Positions 24,925 through 31,433 of a DNA stretch of 35,977 bases are shown here, one piece after another (the first letter of the stretch is position 1; each line of letters opens with the position of its first letter). The notes beneath the pieces were generated by a model. The model saw only the letters and a program-made list of their open reading frames with translations, was not told the origin of the DNA and ran no database searches. This stretch comes from Chloroflexota bacterium (GTDB lineage Bacteria; Chloroflexota; Chloroflexia; JAMDCE01), in contig JAMDCE010000487.1 of NCBI GenBank assembly GCA_023489135.1, positions 1 through 35,977 on the forward strand, given 5' to 3'. The position numbers and the translations under genes are program-made.

Positions 24925-25866
24925 CTACCTCCTCAAATCGAAGCAGTAAGAGCTGCCGGCCATTTCCTTGGCTTTATGCTTTACCTCGCTGGCAATCTTG
25001 CTGACTTCGAGTGAGTTTTGGAAGTTCCTGTACTGGTTGGTCACTATCCCGATACTTAAGGTGGCAAGTGGATAGTTGATCAACTGGCCCCGCCGATTAA
25101 CGGTCGAGATGTATCCTCTCGAGCGATCCTCTGGATCGTAGTGCTTCGGAACCTCTGCATCGAACCGCCCGATGATCTCCTTACTGATCGGCTCCGCCGC
25201 TTCCGGAGTGGTGATAACGACGAAGTCGTCACCCCCGATGTGGCCCACAAAGTGCAGGTCGCTGGGAGTCTCTCTTTCCGGTGTAAACTCAGACACCACT
25301 TGCTGGATTGTTCGAGCAGTGGCAGTTATCAGCTCATTGCCCTTCATAAACCCATAGACGTCGTTATAGGCCTTGAAATTGTCTATGTCTATGTAGAGGA
25401 CAGCCCATTTCAGTGTTGGATCGCCAACAATGCGCCCGATGGCCCGTTCGATAGCTCGATTTCCGGGAAGCCCCGTCAGCTCTGAGAGCAGCGTATGCTC
25501 CAGGTGCCGAAGCTGCGTATGCACGCGGGCGATGAGCTCGTTAGTATCGAACGGCTTCGTCACATAGTCATCAACTCCCAGGCCAAAACCGGTCAGCTTA
25601 TCCGAAACACGACCTTTCGCCGTGAGCATGATAATCGGGATGCTGGCAGTCAAAACGCTTTCGCGCAGCCTGCGGCAGACCTCGAATCCGTCCATGTGAG
25701 GAAGCATCACATCGAGAAGAATCAAATGAGGCATCTCCCTCGAGGCGAGTCTTAGTCCCTCTTCTCCATCTGAGGCAAGGAGGGGCTCGTATCCTTCCAT
25801 GCGCAAAGTCATCCCCACCAGGTCTCGAATATCTTTGTCATCCTCTACGACAAGAACCTTGGTCAT
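24925..25866 (-). CDS. Response regulator with receiver and GGDEF domains
   Basis: The 313-residue protein has a receiver domain at 1-118 (acidic pocket ED at 8-10, phospho-acceptor Asp52 in LILLDVMLPHMDGF, Lys104). A GGDEF-type diguanylate cyclase domain follows at about 128-313 (TGLPGNRAIE, DIDNFKAYNDVYGF, signature GGDDF at 211-215, LSIGIV). Asp for Glu in the fourth signature position is a tolerated variant, so activity is possible. No RxxD inhibitory site is seen before the signature. Its ATG at 25866 has only a weak ribosome site. It sits directly upstream of rpoN in one transcript; I do not know whether the two act together. Confidence 0.9.
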   Translation of the reverse strand: MTKVLVVEDDKDIRDLVGMTLRMEGYEPLLASDGEEGLRLASREMPHLILLDVMLPHMDGFEVCRRLRESVLTASIPIIMLTAKGRVSDKLTGFGLGVDDYVTKPFDTNELIARVHTQLRHLEHTLLSELTGLPGNRAIERAIGRIVGDPTLKWAVLYIDIDNFKAYNDVYGFMKGNELITATARTIQQVVSEFTPERETPSDLHFVGHIGGDDFVVITTPEAAEPISKEIIGRFDAEVPKHYDPEDRSRGYISTVNRRGQLINYPLATLSIGIVTNQYRNFQNSLEVSKIASEVKHKAKEMAGSSYCFDLRR

Positions 25867-26190
25867 AACAATCCACTGGGGTCCGATAGTAGTAACGGCA
25901 CCGGAAACCGCGACCTCGACACAACCTTACCGCTACGTGGCCCTCGGCGCACATCCTTTCGACCATCCCCCGACAGACGTTTGGTCGACCGCACCCCCGC
26001 TGATGCCGACCAGGAGAACCACCTTAGATTATATTCCCGCCCCCGATGCGACCACAAGCAGCTCAGCAGCCACCTTCGTGGTCAAGCGAAGTGTTCTTGA
26101 GCCCGAGAACCCCCTGTGTCTCGTCTATGGCCAGAGGAGTGGACACATTCGCCAGTCCTCGCCGTAACCGGGCCGTAGAAGACCGTTACC
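25867..26190 (-). other. Long untranslated leader of the receiver-GGDEF/rpoN operon
   Basis: About 310 bases lie between the predicted sigma-54 transcription start (near 26180) and the ATG at 25866. No frame with a ribosome site and recognisable protein is seen on either strand. A second, sigma-70 promoter may be hidden here but none is convincing. Confidence 0.4.
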
Positions 26191-26205
26191 GCAATTTCCG
26201 TGCCA
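26191..26205 (-). promoter_or_regulatory. Consensus sigma-54 (-24/-12) promoter upstream of the rpoN operon
   Basis: On the minus strand: CTGGCACGGAAATTGC, matching YTGGCACG-N4-TTGC exactly. TGGCAC is at 26200-26205 and TTGC at 26191-26194. It points at the receiver-GGDEF gene and rpoN and lies downstream of the terminator at 26257-26281, so it stands in a clean promoter position. Confidence 0.65.
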
Positions 26206-26256
26206 GCACATGGCCTGATCGCTAGCTTGCATCCGCACGAGCCGCTTCCACAATAC

Positions 26257-26281
26257 AAAAAAGGGGCTGGAGGCACCCTCC
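26257..26281 (-). terminator. Intrinsic terminator after the zinc-ribbon gene
   Basis: On the minus strand: stem GGAGG/CCTCC (26277-26281 with 26269-26273), loop GTG, then AGCCCC and six T residues (26257-26262). The stem is short but the T-run is good. It would end the transcript of the 78-residue zinc protein. Confidence 0.5.
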
Positions 26282-26344
26282 ACGGCACCGCCTTAGCCCG
26301 AGGTAGTTGAACGATTCAGGCAACTCCGCCCGCTGCGTGACCCG

Positions 26345-26581
26345 CTACACGTTGTAGCGGGAGCGCAGCCCTGCCATTGTGCCGTTGTTGATAGGTTCGT
26401 TCAGATACACGTCGCCGTTCCGGATCTTGAGATTGAAACCGCAGACCGGATTCGTGCATACCCAAGCCTTGTAGTGAATAGCGGCACCCTGGTTCCCAAA
26501 GTCCGATAGAGGAACAAGATCGCCTACATCACACTTTCTACACTTGGGAAAGACAATCGGTTGCGGATTGTCCTCGCTCAA
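26345..26581 (-). CDS. Small zinc-ribbon protein of unknown function
   Basis: The 78-residue protein has C14-x2-C17 and C42-x4-C47, a two-knuckle zinc ribbon (FPKCRKCDVGDLVPL, later WVCTNPVCGFNLKIRNGDV). No catalytic motif is seen; such small ribbons often bind nucleic acid or protein. The start chosen is TTG 26581, six bases after GGGAGGT. ATG 26596 in the same frame has no ribosome site of its own and would place that Shine-Dalgarno sequence inside the gene. It has a promoter at 26882-26910 with a leader of about 290 bases and a terminator at 26257-26281, so it is probably transcribed alone. Confidence 0.6.
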   Translation of the reverse strand: MSEDNPQPIVFPKCRKCDVGDLVPLSDFGNQGAAIHYKAWVCTNPVCGFNLKIRNGDVYLNEPINNGTMAGLRSRYNV

Positions 26582-26881
26582 ATGGACACCTCCCATCTTT
26601 TTCGGAGAGTGGAGGACGGTGACCGTCGGGCAGAAGTAAACCGCCTACTGCTTATTCGGACGAATATCCCCGCGATGAATCTCTCCGCGATACCGACCAG
26701 GCTTGTGGTCTCTGGTACGATGGTCCCACCCACACCAGGGAAGAAATACGGCTCTCCCCTCGCTGTGCCCCCAACCGTGGGGTCTCCGCGATAGAGTTGC
26801 TACCAAGGATAGTAACAGGTCACAATCGAGACAATAGAGGAATTTGTGCGCAACAAAGCCAACGCCAACTTGCTCATAGAC
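26582..26881 (-). other. Long leader of the zinc-ribbon gene; no gene seen
   Basis: About 290 bases separate the predicted transcription start (near 26875) from the TTG at 26581. No reading frame with a ribosome site stands out. The stretch contains several short complementary G- and C-rich blocks (for example GGTGGGTGTGG-like runs near 26720-26780), so a structured leader is possible, but I recognise no known riboswitch. Confidence 0.35.
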
Positions 26882-26910
26882 ATGATACCAGTCTACTAGC
26901 GGGGTGTCAA
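26882..26910 (-). promoter_or_regulatory. Sigma-70 promoter at the 3' end of the small membrane-protein gene
   Basis: On the minus strand: consensus -35 TTGACA (26905-26910), a 17-base spacer, -10 TATCAT (26882-26887). The -35 box overlaps the last codons and stop of the preceding gene, which ends at 26907. Confidence 0.6.
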
Positions 26911-27125
26911 CCTTCTTCGTCGTCGATGAGCTGAGGAGTTTGCTTGGCAAACATCACGTGGAAGTTAAGTGCAATCAGGGTCAAGTAAGACGCCACCGCG
27001 TAGCCAATCGTGTGAGCAGCATCGAAGCCAAGCCAGAGGTAAGCGAAGAGAGAAGAAACGAGTGAAGCGAGCACAAAACAAAGCGCCCTCAGGTGCCGCC
27101 CTTGGTTGATCGCCGAATCCCGCAC
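26907..27125 (-). CDS. Small two-helix membrane protein of unknown function
   Basis: The 72-residue protein has two predicted membrane helices, about 12-34 (LRALCFVLASLVSSLFAYLWLGF) and 38-59 (HTIGYAVASYLTLIALNFHVMF), a basic N-terminus and an acidic tail (LIDDEEG), suggesting both ends face the cytoplasm. The start is GTG 27125, six bases after AGGAGG; the frame extends to 27179 but that ATG lies in the promoter. A sigma-70 promoter is at 27148-27176. Family not recognised. Confidence 0.65.
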   Translation of the reverse strand: MRDSAINQGRHLRALCFVLASLVSSLFAYLWLGFDAAHTIGYAVASYLTLIALNFHVMFAKQTPQLIDDEEG

Positions 27126-27147
27126 GTACCCCCTCCTCGTGCCCTGT

Positions 27148-27176
27148 AGTATAGCCGAACCGAACACAGGTTGCAA
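27148..27176 (-). promoter_or_regulatory. Sigma-70 promoter of the small membrane-protein gene
   Basis: On the minus strand: -35 TTGCAA (27171-27176), a 17-base spacer, -10 TATACT (27148-27153), in the gap after the BON-protein stop. Confidence 0.5.
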
Positions 27177-27202
27177 CAAGAGGGCATCGGCGCGCAGGCA
27201 CG

Positions 27203-27901
27203 CTAGGCTATCTCCAGTTCCTCCCTTACGTCCAAGACTCCTGGAACGTCTCCCGCTACGGCTTCCGCCTGATCAACATCCTCCAAGGACTGCACCTTGC
27301 CGCGGAGATAGACTATGCCGTTGCGGACACCGACCAAGAGGATGAGACTGGCGGTGCCGGCATTGCGCCGTAGGGCGCGACGGACATCGTCAGCAATTTC
27401 ATCGTCCGTGTGGTAAACCTCCGGCGGATGATCCGGCGCATCCGAAACGTTATCGTCGGAAGTTGGCGCGAAGCCCCCGATCACCGTGAAGCCCCCTTCC
27501 TCCCTGTCCGTCGGCAGCACCACTGGGTCCGTCGGGGGGAAGAATGGCTCGTTCTCCGAATCGGATTCCATCACGTCCGTCGTCCCGATATTATCTTTCA
27601 GATCGGGCTCGATAACCGCTTCGGCTTCTTCCACTTCCTGCAGATCCGGATCCTCCAGCGGTTGCCCCTCCACGTTGAGACGCATAGGCACGGTCTCCGC
27701 GATGAGCAAATTATTGACCACCTTTGGCACACCTCTAACCTGCTCAACCAATCTCTGGGCTTCCGCCTTCTCGCGCCCAGATCGAACCGTCCCAGCCAGG
27801 TACACCACTCCATCGTCGTCCACGGTCACATCTATTGGTCGGAAGGCCAGCGGCGCAAGCGCCGCCTGTACCCTCTCTAAAAGGTCCCTATCTAGAGGCA
27901 T
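27203..27901 (-). CDS. Two-BON-domain protein with acidic linker
   Basis: The 232-residue protein has a BON domain at about 3-70 (VTVDDDGVVYLAGTVRSGREKAEAQRL... type), an acidic, Pro-rich linker at about 75-160, and a second BON domain at about 163-232 (LVGVRNGIVYLRGKVQ, then GVLDVREEL). BON domains bind membranes or polysaccharide and are common in stress and surface proteins. No signal peptide is visible, which is unusual for BON proteins of the OsmY type, so this copy may be cytoplasmic. The start is ATG 27901, five bases after AGGAGG; ATG 27916 is upstream of that ribosome site. It is the rightmost gene of the minus-strand block. Confidence 0.85.
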   Translation of the reverse strand: MPLDRDLLERVQAALAPLAFRPIDVTVDDDGVVYLAGTVRSGREKAEAQRLVEQVRGVPKVVNNLLIAETVPMRLNVEGQPLEDPDLQEVEEAEAVIEPDLKDNIGTTDVMESDSENEPFFPPTDPVVLPTDREEGGFTVIGGFAPTSDDNVSDAPDHPPEVYHTDDEIADDVRRALRRNAGTASLILLVGVRNGIVYLRGKVQSLEDVDQAEAVAGDVPGVLDVREELEIA

Positions 27902-28063
27902 TTTATCCTCCTGCATAAAATCCCCACGCGATCTTCATTAGGACCCGGGCACGTCGCCCCAGGTTTCCCGGGGGAGGCGGGCGGCCAAGTGCCATCCGAA
28001 AGCGCGGTGGATGGTCCCTACGCACGTGGCACAATCTGTGCCAGCTCGGGTTAGCTCTTTTCC
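27902..28063. other. Divergent intergenic region with a TGGCACA/TGTGCCA palindrome
   Basis: This part of the 373-base gap between the BON and GT4 starts holds no convincing gene. TGGCACA (28026-28032) and TGTGCCA (28036-28042) form a 7-bp stem over a 3-base loop. Read either way, TGGCAC-N5-GTGC differs by one base from the sigma-54 pattern TGGCAC-N5-TTGC. Confidence 0.35.
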
Positions 28064-28092
28064 TTGCTACTTTCGCCAACAAGTGATATATT
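28064..28092 (+). promoter_or_regulatory. Sigma-70 promoter of the GT4 gene
   Basis: -35 TTGCTA (28064-28069), a 17-base spacer, -10 TATATT (28087-28092). The transcript would start near 28099, giving a leader of about 175 bases. Confidence 0.5.
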
Positions 28093-28274
28093 TCTGGACG
28101 GATTTACGACCTGACTCGCGGGCCATTGGCCGGTGGTCGTTTACGATTCCCAATCCCACGGCACCGGTATGAGGGTGTGCAAACCAGCTGTTCGCACCGC
28201 CAACTCCGGCTTACGGGGACGGACGGCGCGCTGGGAGGAACAGCTCGGCCGTCGCGCTTAGGAGGCGACGCATT

Positions 28275-29627
28275 TTGAGAATCTTCTTCGGGATCACAGG
28301 TCAACTGGGCTATGGCGGCCTGGTCCAGCAATCGGTAGCTTTGGTCAAGTATCTACGCGAACTGGGCTGCGAGGTTCTGCCTTTGGTGGGCCTAGCGCCA
28401 CCCCACAACGACGAGGTGGACCCGGAGGAGCTAAACTATATTTTTGACGGGTTCAACATTGCCGACTACGTGCTGCGTGATAAGCCTCTCTTTATGCGCT
28501 GGCTTCTGAGCTGGTACGGCCGCCACCAGGTCGCCAAGGCCGATCCGCACAAGCTCAAGCTGCCCAGCCGCCGAAGCTTTAGAATCTCCGCCGATCCCTC
28601 CAGGGTACTGAAAAACCTGATATACCGCCCTCATCGCCGAGACGTGGAGAAGGTCAACCGATTGCGCCGGGAATTCGCGCCCGACATCGATTACGCTTGC
28701 GAGCTGTCGATGTCGGGTTATTTCGGCATGCTGGAGGACCTCGGAATCCCCCTGGTTAGCGCCGCCCAGGGATACGAGATTTGTCTGCGCTACGGGGTCG
28801 ACCTCGTGCCCATTATCCGGGCCAATTCCGATCGCATTCACGCGGTTATCTCGGGGTCCCAATCCAACGTGCGCGAGAACGTCGCGCGTGACCTGCCCTT
28901 CATGCTACCCAAGACCCACGTGATCCATTATGGCATCGTAGACGACGAAGCGTATTCCATCGACATTGAAGAGGCCAGGAGGCGGACGCGCGGCTTCGTC
29001 GAGGATAGCGACGATTTCATCGTCACGACGCTCGGTCGAATGGACGTTGAAAAGGGCATCGACCTGGCGCTGCACGCCATACGAATACTCCTGAACGAGG
29101 GAGTCCCGGTTCGGCTTCGTGTGGTGGGGGATTGGCCCATGAACGACCACTATTATCCCACGCTGCAATCGAAGATCAATATGATGGATCTGCACGACCG
29201 CGTGGATTTCATCGGCTTCGTAGCCGACAAGGTAGACAAAGTGGCGCTGCTCAAGACCAGCGATGCAATGTTAGCTACATTCATCAAGTCGGAGCCCTTT
29301 GGATTAGTATTGTGCGAAGCTATGGGCGCGGGAATTCCAGTTATCGCTCCGCATACCGGAGCGGCAGAGGAAATCCTGCGGTGGAACGACTACAACTGTG
29401 GCCTCATTTATCGTACCCACGACACCGGACAAATGGCCGATCGAATACGTTACCTTGTCGAGCACCCGGAAGTGGGCATAGCTATGGGTCGTGACGGCCG
29501 GCGCGCTGTGAAGGAGCGTTTCAATGCCCGCAGAATGGCCAGGGATACCCTTGACCTCTTTGAAAGGGTGCTGCACGACCGCCAACGAGACCACCGATCG
29601 GTCCACGTCGTCTCCACGACGAGATAG
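28275..29627 (+). CDS. GT4-family glycosyltransferase
   Basis: The 450-residue GT-B enzyme has intact donor motifs: GRMDVEKG near 255-262 and the E-x7-E stretch EPFGLVLCE near 339-347. The N-terminal acceptor domain starts MRIFFGITGQLGYGGLVQQ and is longer and more basic around 85-130 than in the GT4 pair of the glucan operon. It probably acts on a lipid-linked or surface glycan; the substrate cannot be deduced. The start is TTG 28275, nine bases after GGAGG. It stands alone and ends facing the Rad52/DdrA-like gene. Confidence 0.85.
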   Translation: MRIFFGITGQLGYGGLVQQSVALVKYLRELGCEVLPLVGLAPPHNDEVDPEELNYIFDGFNIADYVLRDKPLFMRWLLSWYGRHQVAKADPHKLKLPSRRSFRISADPSRVLKNLIYRPHRRDVEKVNRLRREFAPDIDYACELSMSGYFGMLEDLGIPLVSAAQGYEICLRYGVDLVPIIRANSDRIHAVISGSQSNVRENVARDLPFMLPKTHVIHYGIVDDEAYSIDIEEARRRTRGFVEDSDDFIVTTLGRMDVEKGIDLALHAIRILLNEGVPVRLRVVGDWPMNDHYYPTLQSKINMMDLHDRVDFIGFVADKVDKVALLKTSDAMLATFIKSEPFGLVLCEAMGAGIPVIAPHTGAAEEILRWNDYNCGLIYRTHDTGQMADRIRYLVEHPEVGIAMGRDGRRAVKERFNARRMARDTLDLFERVLHDRQRDHRSVHVVSTTR

Positions 29628-29629
29628 CG

Positions 29630-29656
29630 GGGGTGCGGATGAAGGTCCGGCACCCC
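29630..29656. terminator. Hairpin between converging GT4 and Rad52-like genes
   Basis: GGGGTGCGGA (29630-29639) pairs with TCCGGCACCCC (29646-29656) with a single bulge. The U-tract is weak on the plus strand (ATCCGTTTATCC). Its place in the 69-base convergent gap favours a terminator. Confidence 0.4.
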
Positions 29657-29696
29657 ATCCGTTTATCCGCTTCTTATCCGTTGATGCCGCTGACCC

Positions 29697-30344
29697 CTAT
29701 CTCTTCGGCGCGCTTCTCAGGGCGGAAATGAATTCCGAGGCCTGCTTCTTGGTCAGCTCCGCCGGAGTGCAACCGTACGTCGCCACGGACCTTTCCTCGA
29801 TCTGGCTCTCGCCGAGCGAGTGCTGGTCCCTGGCGATGAGGTAGATGGCCCTGACCTGGGCCGCGGTGGCCATGGCCGATTGGGACGGCCCGGCCGATGC
29901 GTTGTAAACCGCCGGCCGATCGTAATGCTGCCCGTTGCTCTGATGTCCGTTGCTCCTGGGTGAGTCGGCCAGCCTCTCTGAAGAGGCACCGAGCGACTGG
30001 GGTTCTCCGTAGTCCTCTTCTGCCAGCTCTTCCAGCGCTGCCACCCCGACGTTGACCGCGTCGCGCAGTGCCCTGGCCTTGGCCCTTGTCTCAGCCATGC
30101 GAATCGTGCAGTTGGCCATGGCGCCGGCAACGTTGGTAGGAGAGGCGTCTCCGATTCCGGAGAAACGGCCTTTTTCCGTCTCAACCACCGCCTGACAAAT
30201 GGCTACGTAATTGTTGGATTCGTTGGGGCTCTGAATAAGAGTGGTACTGATGGACTTCAGCCCCTGAGCGTGCGCCTCGTCCAACAAACCGGCGTACAGA
30301 ACAAATAATCGACCTTGCCTCTCCACAACAAATTCCTTCTTCAT
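29697..30344 (-). CDS. Putative Rad52/DdrA-like single-strand annealing protein, SOS-controlled
   Basis: The 215-residue protein has an N-terminal domain at about 1-105 ending in MAETRAKARALRDAVNVGV, the conserved helix of Rad52/DdrA/phage annealing proteins (xAxTRAxxRAL). A polar, variable linker at about 115-155 follows. A C-terminal module at about 158-213 (ATAAQVRAIYLIARDQ, LTKKQASEFISAL) is often seen at the end of phage-type annealing or recombination proteins. The predicted role is binding or annealing single-stranded DNA during repair. The start is ATG 30344, nine bases after GGAGG; the ATG at 30392 lacks a ribosome site. The promoter at 30555-30582 with its LexA box supports a DNA damage role. 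Family assignment is from motif memory. Confidence 0.7.
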   Translation of the reverse strand: MKKEFVVERQGRLFVLYAGLLDEAHAQGLKSISTTLIQSPNESNNYVAICQAVVETEKGRFSGIGDASPTNVAGAMANCTIRMAETRAKARALRDAVNVGVAALEELAEEDYGEPQSLGASSERLADSPRSNGHQSNGQHYDRPAVYNASAGPSQSAMATAAQVRAIYLIARDQHSLGESQIEERSVATYGCTPAELTKKQASEFISALRSAPKR

Positions 30345-30532
30345 CACAACATTCCTCCCTAAACAAACTCGTATTCTCGCTTCAAACCACAAACTAACTT
30401 CACAAATCTCGTCGTATCGCAGGAATCGTTATGTGGATCTCCTCAACCTCCTCCTGAACTGAACACAGCCGGCCCCATTTTCCGCACCCCGCGATTTGGG
30501 GGGCAGGGCTTCGTGATGGCGAGCGCCATTTA

Positions 30533-30544
30533 GAACATATGTTC
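30533..30544 (-). promoter_or_regulatory. LexA (SOS) box
   Basis: GAACATATGTTC is a perfect palindrome matching the Gram-positive/actinobacterial SOS box core GAAC-N4-GTTC. It lies at about +4 to +15 of the promoter at 30555-30582, where LexA would block transcription of the Rad52/DdrA-like gene. Confidence 0.7.
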
Positions 30545-30554
30545 GTAGTTCATG

Positions 30555-30582
30555 ATTATAGTACGCGATCTCGCGTTGTCAA
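30555..30582 (-). promoter_or_regulatory. Fully consensus sigma-70 promoter of the Rad52/DdrA-like gene
   Basis: On the minus strand: -35 TTGACA (30577-30582), a 16-base spacer, -10 TATAAT (30555-30560). Both boxes match consensus exactly, as expected for a promoter held off by a repressor. The leader to ATG 30344 is about 200 bases. Confidence 0.75.
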
Positions 30583-30658
30583 TAGACGATGGGTTTACTG
30601 GCGCCCCGCCTGGCTGGCGCGGCTGGCCAGTATCGGCCGGGGGCTTGATTACAGAATA

Positions 30659-30709
30659 GTCAATAGTACTTTAGGGCTATTGACCATGATATACATAAAT
30701 CAATATAGT
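30659..30709 (+). promoter_or_regulatory. Promoter with overlapping inverted repeat
   Basis: GTCAATAG (30659-30666) and CTATTGAC (30677-30684) are perfect inverted repeats over a 10-base gap, overlapping a -35 box TTGACC (30680-30685). With an 18-base spacer the -10 is TATAGT (30704-30709). This looks like a rightward promoter with an operator over its -35 box. It could serve the 40-codon frame next to it or the TldD operon about 510 bases downstream. Confidence 0.45.
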
Positions 30710-30724
30710 TTTGTCAGGAGTTGA

Positions 30725-30847
30725 ATGGCAAATGTCAGCGGGAGCTTTTTTACCCTCGGAGCCGAAACTCCGATCCGAAAAGAGAACCGCTGCTGCCTGA
30801 TGACTTGGGTGGTAGGGCGGCTGTTTGCCCCGGTGAACTGGGAGTAA
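30725..30847 (+). CDS. Possible 40-residue protein of unknown function
   Basis: ATG 30725 is preceded by GGAG at 30717-30720, and the frame ends at TAA 30845-30847. The predicted peptide (MANVSGSFFTLGAETPIRK..., with a CC pair and a WVVGRLF segment) resembles no family I know. A promoter-like sequence lies directly upstream, but its start of transcription would be almost on the ribosome site. It may be chance. Confidence 0.25.
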   Translation: MANVSGSFFTLGAETPIRKENRCCLMTWVVGRLFAPVNWE

Positions 30848-31225
30848 CATCGTAGCTTCCTCAGTAGCATTGCTCCAATCTCCGACCTGCGTGCTCCTCT
30901 TTGTCGCGGCGCGTAATCGCTGCCATAGCTACAGTTAGCGAACGACATCGCTTCGTGGCAAAGGCTAGTTCCAGCTCGCCAACGGGGCTACATGCAATCA
31001 TTTGGTACACACTTGCTGTGCACCTCCGAGAGCACGTGGTCCGTCGTCTCGATTCCGGACCTGCCGGACCGCGAGACCCGGCGGGCGGCGCTGGTCGAGG
31101 GCCCTGCTGAAGGTCGAGTTCGTCCGGGGCACTCGACGATACTTGCTAATACGAATGATCGACACGGCGTGGTGTCACGCGCGTCGGCAGCGTGGTACTC
31201 TCTCAGTACCCTAGGAGGGGATGGA
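30848..31225 (+). other. Gene-free leader region of the TldD operon
   Basis: About 380 bases without a convincing gene. GTCGAGT (31113-31119) and ACTCGAC (31131-31137) form an inverted repeat over 11 bases. No good promoter pair is evident nearer the operon than the one at 30680-30709. A frame in phase with the 60-residue gene is open back to 30992 but has no ribosome site. Confidence 0.35.
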
Positions 31226-31408
31226 ATGGCGAAAAAGAAGGAACCGAAAGAGGGAGAGCGTCCGAGTCTGGAATCGCAAGACGACATGGCGTACCTGACC
31301 GGCGAGCGCTCCCGCGAAGACGAGGAGAAGCAGATAAAAACCCCCGCGCCGCGCCGCTCTAGCAAGTCGGCTAAATCGCGCCGGCGGAAAGACGAGGAGG
31401 GTGGTTAG
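31226..31408 (+). CDS. 60-residue highly charged protein ending in Gly-Gly
   Basis: ATG 31226 follows AGGAGG by about seven bases. The product starts MAKKKEPKEGERPSLESQDD and ends RRRKDEEGG. 31 of its 60 residues are charged (17 basic, 14 acidic), there is no Cys or Trp, and it should be disordered. The end overlaps the first possible start of the TldD-type protease gene, so the two are tightly linked. I do not recognise the family. A protein-modifier or protease-substrate role, suggested by the Gly-Gly end and the neighbour, is speculation. A nucleic-acid-binding tail-like protein is as plausible. Confidence 0.6.
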   Translation: MAKKKEPKEGERPSLESQDDMAYLTGERSREDEEKQIKTPAPRRSSKSAKSRRRKDEEGG

Positions 31409-31433
31409 GATTAGCAGGAGGAGGCTGAAGAAG

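Noticed and set aside
25799..26167. A plus-strand frame of 122 codons upstream of the receiver-GGDEF gene
   Set aside because: It overlaps the start of that gene in antisense and gives an unstructured, family-less product.
26645..26950. A minus-strand frame of 101 codons in the leader of the zinc-ribbon gene
   Set aside because: It starts inside the small membrane-protein gene, spans a promoter and has low-quality composition without a ribosome site.
31010..31025. TTGGTACACACTTGCT as a sigma-54 promoter for the TldD operon
   Set aside because: The GG-to-GC spacing is nine instead of ten bases, and sigma-54 tolerates spacing changes poorly.
30992..31225. An N-terminal extension of the 60-residue charged protein (138 residues in all)
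   Set aside because: The ATG at 30992 has no ribosome site, whereas ATG 31226 has AGGAGG well placed; the composition also changes sharply at that point.
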